From contig SVEH01000005.1 of assembly GCA_015057455.1 (NCBI GenBank), positions 1 through 64,000 on the forward strand: a DNA stretch of 64,000 nt. Reading direction: 5' to 3'. This DNA is from Lachnospiraceae bacterium. GTDB taxonomy: Bacteria; Bacillota; Clostridia; Lachnospirales; Lachnospiraceae. Below the pieces are notes generated by a model. The model saw only the letters and a list, made by a program, of their open reading frames with translations. It made no database searches and was not told the DNA's origin. The translations under genes and the position numbers were made by a program. The stretch's first letter is position 1. Each line of letters begins with the position of its first letter. This document shows positions 7,516 to 14,614 of this stretch, piece by piece.

Positions 7516-8979
7516 TTGTCTAAAAAAAATAGTATTAGCGAAATTGAAAAAGTAGGGATAACAAGAATAAGTTCTAATATACAAGATAATATAGAGTATT
7601 ATAACAAGTTATTTAATGTTAAGAATAACTTTGATCTTTTATATAGAACATTTTATATAGGAGATAAATTAGCTTGTATATATTTTATTGATGGATTTAC
7701 AAAGGATGATGTATTAGAAAGAGTAATGGAATTTTTCTACGAGTTAAAACCTGAAGATGTACCTGATAATGGACATGATATGTCAAAGATGAAGATTCCT
7801 TATGGAGAAACAGATTTATTAAAGGAAGAGAAACAGATAGTTAAGAATTTAATGTCAGGTGTAGTTATAATGTTTGTTGATGGCTATGATTTGGCATTTG
7901 GAATTGACTGTAGACAATATCCTGCAAGAAGTGTAACAGAACCAGAGAAAAATAAATCAATGAGAGGATCAAGAGATGGTTTTGTAGAAACTTTAGTATT
8001 TAACACAGCATTAGTTAGAAGAAGGATAAGAGATGTGGATTTAACGATGGAGATGCTAGAGGTAGGTACAGCATCCAAAACAGATATAGCAGTTTGTTAT
8101 ATGGGTAATAGAGTTGATAAGCAATTGCTAACTAATATAAAAAATAGAATAAAAAATATAAAAGTTGATTCATTAACAATGAATCAGGAAAGTATAGCGG
8201 AGTGTTTATATAAAAAGGTATGGATTAATCCTTTTCCAAAGTTTAAATATTCTGAAAGACCAGATGCAACGGCAGCAGCTTTATTAGAAGGAAATATAGT
8301 TATATTAGTTGATAATTCGCCATCGGCTATGATACTGCCAGCATCAGTATTTGATATAATAGAAGAAGCAGATGATTATTATTTTCCACCTATTACAGGA
8401 ACATATCTTAGATTATCAAGGTTTATTATTAATATATGTGCTTTATTAGTTACTCCTACATGGTTGTTAATGGTAAATAATCATCAATTTATGCCAACAT
8501 GGTTAGAGTTTACATTACCGAAAGATGTAATTAATATACCATTAATATTGCAATTTTTAATACTTGAATTGGCTATAGATGGACTTAGACTTGCAGCACT
8601 TAATACGCCAAGTATGTTAAGTACACCACTTAGTGTAATTGCAGCTTTGGTAATTGGTGATTTTGCAGTGGGGTCAGGGTGGTTTAATTCTGAAGCAATG
8701 TTGTATATGGCATTTGTAGCATTGGCCAATTATACGCAACCTAGTTTTGAATTAGGTTATGCATTAAAGTTTATGAGAATTATAATACTAGTATTAACAT
8801 CTATATTTGGATTAGGAGGATATATAGGAGGAATTATTTTTACAGTAGGAGCTATAGCTATGAATAAAACATTATCAGGAAAAAGTTATATATATCCGTT
8901 ATTGCCATTTAATGCAAAGAAATTTCTTAAACGATTTTTTAGATTTAGTATTAATTCCGTTAGTAATAATAAACAATAG
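7516..8979 (+). CDS. GerA/SpoVAF-family spore germination protein
   Basis: Spore membrane protein of the GerA A-subunit family (487 aa). The soluble N-terminal half contains FYIGDKLACIYFIDGFTKDD, the DGF-KDD pattern I associate with SpoVAF. The C-terminal half (~300-470) is membrane-embedded, with the conserved ITGTYLRLSRF segment and helices around LILQFLILELAIDGLRLA. It is a lone gene with no B (GerB) or C (GerC) partner alongside, which fits a SpoVAF-like rather than a GerA-operon role. The TTG at 7516 is chosen because GGAGG (7504-7507 with flanking base) lies eight nt upstream. The in-frame ATGs at 7492 and 7501 lack a ribosome site. The germinant is unknown. Confidence 0.85.
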   Translation: MSKKNSISEIEKVGITRISSNIQDNIEYYNKLFNVKNNFDLLYRTFYIGDKLACIYFIDGFTKDDVLERVMEFFYELKPEDVPDNGHDMSKMKIPYGETDLLKEEKQIVKNLMSGVVIMFVDGYDLAFGIDCRQYPARSVTEPEKNKSMRGSRDGFVETLVFNTALVRRRIRDVDLTMEMLEVGTASKTDIAVCYMGNRVDKQLLTNIKNRIKNIKVDSLTMNQESIAECLYKKVWINPFPKFKYSERPDATAAALLEGNIVILVDNSPSAMILPASVFDIIEEADDYYFPPITGTYLRLSRFIINICALLVTPTWLLMVNNHQFMPTWLEFTLPKDVINIPLILQFLILELAIDGLRLAALNTPSMLSTPLSVIAALVIGDFAVGSGWFNSEAMLYMAFVALANYTQPSFELGYALKFMRIIILVLTSIFGLGGYIGGIIFTVGAIAMNKTLSGKSYIYPLLPFNAKKFLKRFFRFSINSVSNNKQ

Positions 8980-9084
8980 TATATTTATAAATGTATTCAA
9001 ATATAAGTTAATATATAGGTATATATGAAGATAGAATAGAGAACTTGTTTAAAGAGATATGTAGTGTGTGAAAAGTGAAATAAC

Positions 9085-9113
9085 TTGATAAAACAAATGT
9101 TTATGTGTATACT
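9085..9113 (+). promoter_or_regulatory. promoter of the lipoprotein gene at 9159
   Basis: TTGATA (9085-9090), a 17-nt spacer and TATACT (9108-9113) lie 46 nt upstream of the start codon. Confidence 0.7.
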
Positions 9114-9158
9114 GTAAAATGAGTGATTTGTAAATTATAGGAAACGGAGAGTTACAAA

Positions 9159-10226
9159 ATGAAGATAAAAAGTATTTATAAATACAGTATCGCAGTACTA
9201 AGTGTAGCTATGTTATTGTGTTCGGGATGTACAAAAAGCAATAATGTAGAAGCAAGTGATGACGCTAATGGCCCTAAGAATGCAAAGGAAGTAATAGAGA
9301 AAAGTATAGAGTTTTACAAAGAACAAGATATAAAGTCAGTGGATATTGAAGCAGCAGGAATAATTAAGACAAAGGAAGATAGTAACAATAAATTAGATGT
9401 AAAACTATCATCTGCACATGTATTTAATACAAGTGCTGTAGAGGATACATTAGTGTTACAAGAAGGAAAGATGGTGTTATCAACGGAGTATAATGGCAAG
9501 AGTCATAATATAACATTACATTTATTTGAAGATGGATCTATGGGGTATAGACTGAATAATTCAGCTATATATGATGTGTCAGATGTAAGTGGAATGTTGG
9601 GAATAAAAAAGGTAATACCACAATGTAGTAATATTGTAGTTGATGAGACAGAGAGCCCTGAAGGGGAAGATGAAGAAAATTTTGAGGATGAAGAAGATAT
9701 TTTTGATAATGAAGAAGAAACAGATAGTCCAGAAGAGACACAGAGTATAGAAGATGATGTTAACTTAGAGACTACAGTTCCAACAAAGGAACCATATAAA
9801 ATTGATGATATGTTAAGTATAGCAGATAAGACAGTTTTAAAAGGTCAAACAGAAGTAGATGGTAAAGATGTATATGTATTATATGGTAAGCTATCTAACA
9901 ATGGTATTATCAATTCTATAAATGAAATAATTGAAGCTAATATATATAATATGCCTAGTCAATATGGAGATTTAAGTTATAGTATATATGTAGATAGCGA
10001 AAGCTTTGAAATAATAGGAATGGATATTGATTTAAGTAATGTAGTTAAAACACTAGCTAATTTAGAAAAAGAAGTAGAGAATGTAATACATGTTAAGTTT
10101 AAATTAAATACAATAACAAAATTACCTGAGGTACAGGTGAAGAAAGCAGGACTAGATAATATATCTCAGGTATGGACATTTATGCAATATTATTCAAATG
10201 TTATGACAGGACTTATGAAAGAATAA
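9159..10226 (+). CDS. lipoprotein with acidic central segment, function unknown
   Basis: A 355-aa predicted lipoprotein. A positively charged N-terminus and hydrophobic segment end at L-C-S-G-C, so Cys24 is the likely lipidated residue. The body before ~160 and after ~210 is beta-rich and resembles the LolA/LppX-like or DUF6612-type lipoproteins of clostridia, but only by general pattern. Residues ~163-200 are a very acidic, low-complexity stretch (EGEDEENFEDEEDIF and similar) that splits the two halves. It is transcribed alone, with a good promoter and a terminator shared with the convergent rsmA. I do not assign a function. Confidence 0.75.
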   Translation: MKIKSIYKYSIAVLSVAMLLCSGCTKSNNVEASDDANGPKNAKEVIEKSIEFYKEQDIKSVDIEAAGIIKTKEDSNNKLDVKLSSAHVFNTSAVEDTLVLQEGKMVLSTEYNGKSHNITLHLFEDGSMGYRLNNSAIYDVSDVSGMLGIKKVIPQCSNIVVDETESPEGEDEENFEDEEDIFDNEEETDSPEETQSIEDDVNLETTVPTKEPYKIDDMLSIADKTVLKGQTEVDGKDVYVLYGKLSNNGIINSINEIIEANIYNMPSQYGDLSYSIYVDSESFEIIGMDIDLSNVVKTLANLEKEVENVIHVKFKLNTITKLPEVQVKKAGLDNISQVWTFMQYYSNVMTGLMKE

Positions 10227-10255
10227 AAAAGCTCCGCGCAAGCGGAGTCTTTTTT
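10225..10255. terminator. bidirectional terminator between lipoprotein gene and rsmA
   Basis: AAAAAAGCTCCGC GCAA GCGGAGTCTTTTTT is a GC-rich stem flanked by A- and T-runs. It ends both convergent genes. Its last bases overlap the rsmA stop codon. Confidence 0.92.
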
Positions 10256-11111
10256 ATAGTAAATTACTTAACTCACAAAATTGTTCTAAAGATAATGCTT
10301 CACCACGAATAGTAGGTGATAAATTCATATTCTCTAAGGCATTAAGAACATCATCTTTTGTTATGTCTAAGTTTGGAGAATTAACTAAAGAATTAACTAA
10401 AGTTTTTCTTCTTTGATTAAATGCAGCTCTTACAAGTTTAAACATAAACTTAGAATCTTTTACTTCATAAGGTGAATCTGGTCTAAGTGATAGTTTAATT
10501 ACAGCAGAACCAACATTTGGTCTAGGCATAAAACAGTTTGGTGGAACATTTGCTACAATTTCAGTTGTTGAATAGTATTGAATTGCAAGAGATAATGCTC
10601 CATAATCTTTTGTTGAAGGAGAGGCTTGCATACGAAGTGCAACTTCCTTTTGAACCATAACAGTTATACTATCTAAAGGGATGTTATTCTCAAATAAACT
10701 CATAATAATAGGAGTTGTTATATAATAAGGTAAGTTTGCTACTACCTTTAGATTTTTACAATTATGTTCTTCAATAAGTTTATTTATATCTAATTTTAAG
10801 AAATCTGCATTGATTAATGTAAAATTATCATAGTCTTTTAAGTTATCTTCTAAAATAGGTATAAGCATTTTATCTATTTCAATAGAGATAACTTGACCAG
10901 CTTTTTCACACAAATATTGAGTCATAGAGCCAATACCAGGTCCAATTTCTAGAATTGTGTCCTCTTTTGTAATATTGGCAGCAGCTATTATCTTATCTAA
11001 TACATGTGTATCTATTAAGAAATTTTGTCCAAATTTCTTCTGAAATGCAAAATTATACTTATTAATTATTTCGATTGTTTTACTTGGCGTTGCGATATAC
11101 TCTTTATCCAA
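10254..11111 (-). CDS. rsmA: 16S rRNA (adenine1518/1519-N6)-dimethyltransferase
   Basis: Known as KsgA. It dimethylates two adjacent adenines in the 3' terminal hairpin of 16S rRNA during small-subunit assembly, using S-adenosylmethionine (285 aa, normal length). Visible motifs are KKFGQNFL near the N-terminus, the SAM-binding ILEIGPGIGSMTQ, acidic motif II (ISIEIDK) and the catalytic NLPYYITTP. The start codon is TTG (11111-11109), supported by GTGAGGT seven nt upstream. No ATG fits the N-terminus. It shares a terminator with the convergent lipoprotein gene. Confidence 0.96.
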   Translation of the reverse strand: MDKEYIATPSKTIEIINKYNFAFQKKFGQNFLIDTHVLDKIIAAANITKEDTILEIGPGIGSMTQYLCEKAGQVISIEIDKMLIPILEDNLKDYDNFTLINADFLKLDINKLIEEHNCKNLKVVANLPYYITTPIIMSLFENNIPLDSITVMVQKEVALRMQASPSTKDYGALSLAIQYYSTTEIVANVPPNCFMPRPNVGSAVIKLSLRPDSPYEVKDSKFMFKLVRAAFNQRRKTLVNSLVNSPNLDITKDDVLNALENMNLSPTIRGEALSLEQFCELSNLL

Positions 11112-11260
11112 TTAAATTACCTCACTTTGTATGATAAAAAACTGTTTGTTATAAATGATATTATTATAACAATATTAATAAAATTCCTTTGAAATTATAA
11201 CAGAAGCTTTATGTATTTGCAATCTAAAACAAGAAAGGATAAAAAATATTTTTTGAATGC

Positions 11261-11299
11261 AACAAAGAACTGTGTTAAGCAATAACACAGTTCTTTGTT
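11261..11299 (-). terminator. perfect 17-bp hairpin overlapping the stop codon of diguanylate cyclase 2
   Basis: AACAAAGAACTGTGTTA (11261-11277) is exactly complementary to 11283-11299 around a 5-nt loop. On the minus strand the first arm encodes the last residues of the gene at 11275 (N-C-V) and the stop falls in the second arm. Only a short T-rich stretch follows, so it is either a terminator or an mRNA-stabilising 3' hairpin. Confidence 0.75.
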
Positions 11300-12384
11300 G
11301 ATTGTTTTCCTTTATATAAACGTTCATCTGCTACGGTAATTAATTCGTTAATAGAATTATGATTATTATAATTTGCAACGCCTAAAGTTAATGTTACATT
11401 TAAATTATGTTCATTTGCTACAATTGGTGAATCACTAATTGCTTTTCTTATTTTTTCAGCTACGGTAATAGCATAATCTTTATTGTTATGAACTAATACT
11501 AGAATTTCTTCGCCGCCCCATCTACAAACAAAGTCACCATTATCTACAGTGCTTTTCATAATCTTTGCTATAGATTTTAGAACAATATCGCCATTGTTAT
11601 GGCCATATGTATCATTTATCTTTTTGAAATTATCTATATCTGCTAATATAATAGAAAAATCTTTTTTATTTATATTGTAATTAATAAGGGCACGTTCAAA
11701 GTAGTCATTAATACTATGTCTATTAATTAATCCAGTTAGATTGTCATGAGTTGCAGTATATTTTAAATCTAAATTCATTTTTTCCATTCGAGCATATGCG
11801 TTATTTACATCTAATATAAATGCATAAAGTGGCACAAATGATGCTATAGTAGTTGTAACATATACGATAATACCCTCTATAACATATAAGTTATGTATTA
11901 ATCCTTCAAATTCAAATAAAGGTTCAATTGGATTATACATATTATAAATTCGTATACCTAATAAGATGCCTTGAGTAATTATAAAATAAATAATAGGTAG
12001 TTTTATATTATATCTTTTTTCCTTTACAGAAATACTTGAAAGGATGCTAAGTGGTATCATCATAAAAGAATATATAAAGAAGTTATAATTCCATCCTAAT
12101 GTAAATACATGAATTATAACATAGGTTTCTATAATTAGAATAACAGTTGTATATATAGTTCTGATACGATTTTCATTAAACATTAAAAAGAAAGTAAAGA
12201 ATAAAACCATATCCACAATACTGTTAATGGCAAGAATTTTCACTCCACTATAAATATATAAAGCTAATACAACGACGTGAAGTAGAGCAGCGACTAATAG
12301 GTATGCTTTAGATACCCATATCATTGCTTTTGGTTTAAAATAATCGTTAAAGTTTATATTAGGTAATTGATATTGTTTACTCAT
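11275..12384 (-). CDS. membrane-bound diguanylate cyclase (GGDEF), paralog 2
   Basis: A 369-aa protein built like 3836-4942. Several hydrophobic N-terminal segments (~25-190) are followed by a GGDEF domain with DNLTGLINRHSI, LADIDNFKKINDTYGH and RWGGEEILVLV. It probably produces c-di-GMP. The signature again has an aliphatic residue instead of the final Phe, and no RxxD inhibitory site is visible. The C-terminal KGKQSTKNCVIA nearly repeats that of paralog 1. The Shine-Dalgarno sequence is CTGGAGAA. The promoter region carries ACCGATAT inside a CGATATACATATCG inverted repeat (12448-12463). A perfect hairpin overlaps the stop codon. Confidence 0.9.
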   Translation of the reverse strand: MSKQYQLPNINFNDYFKPKAMIWVSKAYLLVAALLHVVVLALYIYSGVKILAINSIVDMVLFFTFFLMFNENRIRTIYTTVILIIETYVIIHVFTLGWNYNFFIYSFMMIPLSILSSISVKEKRYNIKLPIIYFIITQGILLGIRIYNMYNPIEPLFEFEGLIHNLYVIEGIIVYVTTTIASFVPLYAFILDVNNAYARMEKMNLDLKYTATHDNLTGLINRHSINDYFERALINYNINKKDFSIILADIDNFKKINDTYGHNNGDIVLKSIAKIMKSTVDNGDFVCRWGGEEILVLVHNNKDYAITVAEKIRKAISDSPIVANEHNLNVTLTLGVANYNNHNSINELITVADERLYKGKQSTKNCVIA

Positions 12385-12509
12385 AGTATTCTCCAGTATT
12401 TCTTATTTTATAATAAAATAGTTATAATAATCAAAATAATTATAGTGCGATATACATATCGGTTATAGTTTAGTATCTAATGAATACATAAAAATAAAAA
12501 TGTAAATTA

Positions 12510-12538
12510 TTGACAAATATTATTAAAATTGATACCTT
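12510..12538 (+). promoter_or_regulatory. possible promoter of the duplicated-domain lipoprotein
   Basis: TTGACA (12510-12515), a 17-nt spacer and TACCTT (12533-12538). The 16 bases TGTAAATTATTGACAA around the -35 box recur exactly at 13806-13821 in the tetR promoter. Confidence 0.5.
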
Positions 12539-12632
12539 ATAAAATGATAGGACTATTAAAAAAGTAGAGAAGTAATAGTTCAGAAAAATAAATGTAATTA
12601 TGAATTAACAGGGAAAGGGAATGGAGAATATA

Positions 12633-13721
12633 ATGAAATTGAATAGAAGAATAGCAAAATCATTAGTTATATGTATGATGGCAGCTGTTTTAACTGGATG
12701 TAATGAAGATAATGATATTAATAATGCAGATGTTACACAAGAAGTAAAAACAAAGGAATCTAAAGAGATTAAACAAAAGTTGACTACTAGTAATGGTTCA
12801 AAACATATATCATTTATATCACAAAAACATATTAAGTTTTGGGATGCAATAGTGCTTAATTATATAGACAAAGAATATAATGCGACAACAATAAAAAAAG
12901 GTAATATAAGATTATATACCAAAGCTAATAAGGATTATGCACAAAAGTGGTTTGAGGAATTAGAAGCTTCATATAAGGTATTAAAAGAGATTTTGACAGG
13001 TAAGGATGAAGATGTATTAGAAACACAATATGAAGAATTTAAAAAGTATTATGATAATACAGATAAGATGTATACATATGTGCTATCAATAGATGATGAA
13101 TATGACAGTAAGGTGGATGGTAATTATAAAATAAGACAGTATTATGCACTTGCTGATGATGTACGAAGTTATACTATATTGTTAAAAGAGTATATTTATA
13201 TGTTAAAGGGGAATATAGAATTTTATACAGAGGATAAAGATAATAAAAAGAAAGATGATAAATCAGGAGATAAAATAGTATACGCAGATAATTCATTAGC
13301 TATGACATATTCAATTGTAACAGATATGAAGTTTAGGGATGTTGTGTCTGATAGATATGAAAAGAAGGCGAAATGCTCTATTAAGGGATTAGATAATAAA
13401 AAAGCTTTGAAAAAAGCTACTAATTATAAGAAATATTGGAATGAAGAAAAACAAGATAATTATGATGTGTTAAAGGAATATTTAAAAGGTGAGCATAAAG
13501 ACATTTTAAAAGACCAAGATAATGCATTTATAGATTTTGTTGATGCTTCTATAAAATTACATGGTAGATTATTGTTAGATACGAAGATTTATACAAGTTT
13601 ATATAAGAATAATATAAAAGTAGAGAACCAGTTATATAAAGGCGAGCAATTAATGAAATATAACACTTTATTAGTTGAATATTACTATGCAATATCAGGT
13701 AAAGTTAACGATAAAAAATAG
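12633..13721 (+). CDS. lipoprotein with two tandem related domains, function unknown
   Basis: A 362-aa predicted lipoprotein with a textbook lipobox L-T-G-C (Cys23). The mature part is two related helical halves. The first (~55-195) contains SYKVLKEILTGKDEDVLE and later LLKEYIYMLKG. The second (~225-355) contains NYDVLKEYLKGEHKDILK and LLVEYYYAISG, in the same order and spacing. This points to an internal gene duplication, joined by a Lys/Asp linker around 195-210. The ATG at 12633 is preferred over the ATG at 12621 because GGAG sits seven nt upstream of it. I do not recognise the family. Its neighbour is a TetR regulator, but the two have separate promoters. Confidence 0.75.
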   Translation: MKLNRRIAKSLVICMMAAVLTGCNEDNDINNADVTQEVKTKESKEIKQKLTTSNGSKHISFISQKHIKFWDAIVLNYIDKEYNATTIKKGNIRLYTKANKDYAQKWFEELEASYKVLKEILTGKDEDVLETQYEEFKKYYDNTDKMYTYVLSIDDEYDSKVDGNYKIRQYYALADDVRSYTILLKEYIYMLKGNIEFYTEDKDNKKKDDKSGDKIVYADNSLAMTYSIVTDMKFRDVVSDRYEKKAKCSIKGLDNKKALKKATNYKKYWNEEKQDNYDVLKEYLKGEHKDILKDQDNAFIDFVDASIKLHGRLLLDTKIYTSLYKNNIKVENQLYKGEQLMKYNTLLVEYYYAISGKVNDKK

Positions 13722-13814
13722 ATATAAGAATAGTTATAAAATTATAGATAAATATCAATATATAATAATGGATAAATATATAAAAAATATACATAGATAT
13801 ATAATTGTAAATTA

Positions 13815-13844
13815 TTGACAATTGTATATACCGATTGGTATAAT
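13815..13844 (+). promoter_or_regulatory. tetR promoter with overlapping operator palindrome
   Basis: TTGACA (13815-13820), an 18-nt spacer and a consensus TATAAT (13839-13844). A perfect-arm inverted repeat, TATACC-GATT-GGTATA (13827-13842), covers the spacer and the -10 box. That is the position of a self-repressing TetR operator, and bound repressor would block RNA polymerase. Confidence 0.8.
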
Positions 13845-13868
13845 GGGATAAAAGTGAGGCGAAAAACT

Positions 13869-14450
13869 TTGAATAATAGACAAAAAATATTAGATTGTTC
13901 GCTGAATTTATTCTGTAGAAAAGGTTATGAATCTGTTGCAGTGTCCGAGATATGTAAGGAGGCTGGAATAACTAAACCTACATTATATCATTATTTTAAA
14001 AGTAAATATGGGCTATTGGAAGCTTTACTTGAAGAGAAGTATAACGAATATGGAGTAGAGTTAGAGAGAGTTTCATATAGCGATGAACATATAGAGAATG
14101 TTTTACATAGAATGGCAAGAATATATATGGAATATGCATCAGCTCATGTTAATGTGTATTTATTATTTTTAGCATTAGAGTACGCTCCTAAAGAGAGCGA
14201 TGCATATAAGGCAATTAAGCCATATGTTACTAAAACATTTGATAGTGTAGTAAGAGTATTTGATAAAGCAGGTAATACATTAGGGAATATGTATGGAAGA
14301 CAGTTTTTATTTGCAACAAGTTTTATAGGAGCAATGAATACATATATCCTAATGAGGTATAAATATAGCGACAATAAAGAGAGTTTTTATTTAGACCAAA
14401 GTGAAGTGTATAATGTATTGCATCAATTTTTACATGGGGTTTATTCATAG
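13869..14450 (+). CDS. TetR-family transcriptional regulator
   Basis: A 193-aa DNA-binding repressor type. The N-terminal HTH domain has the family pattern (ILDCSLNLFCRKGYESVAVSEI, then TKPTLYHYFKSKYGLLEAL). The remaining all-helical part would bind an unknown effector. The TTG at 13869 is chosen: GAGG lies nine nt upstream, and translation from further upstream (GTG 13854 or TTG 13815) would run through the promoter. The operator-like palindrome in its promoter suggests autorepression. No transporter or enzyme follows as an obvious target. glgB starts 164 nt downstream and could be co-transcribed. Confidence 0.9.
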   Translation: MNNRQKILDCSLNLFCRKGYESVAVSEICKEAGITKPTLYHYFKSKYGLLEALLEEKYNEYGVELERVSYSDEHIENVLHRMARIYMEYASAHVNVYLLFLALEYAPKESDAYKAIKPYVTKTFDSVVRVFDKAGNTLGNMYGRQFLFATSFIGAMNTYILMRYKYSDNKESFYLDQSEVYNVLHQFLHGVYS

Positions 14451-14614
14451 AGGTAGAGTAAGGTATATTCTATGGTTAATATGATATGTGAGAATGTAAT
14501 AAGATTTTTGATGATAATACAATCTTCGAGAGCATAGGTAGTTACGTCATAAAAGGAGAAGTCAAAGGTGTACTAATTGGGGAAAGTTAGTTATAGACAG
14601 GAAGGTAAAGATTT

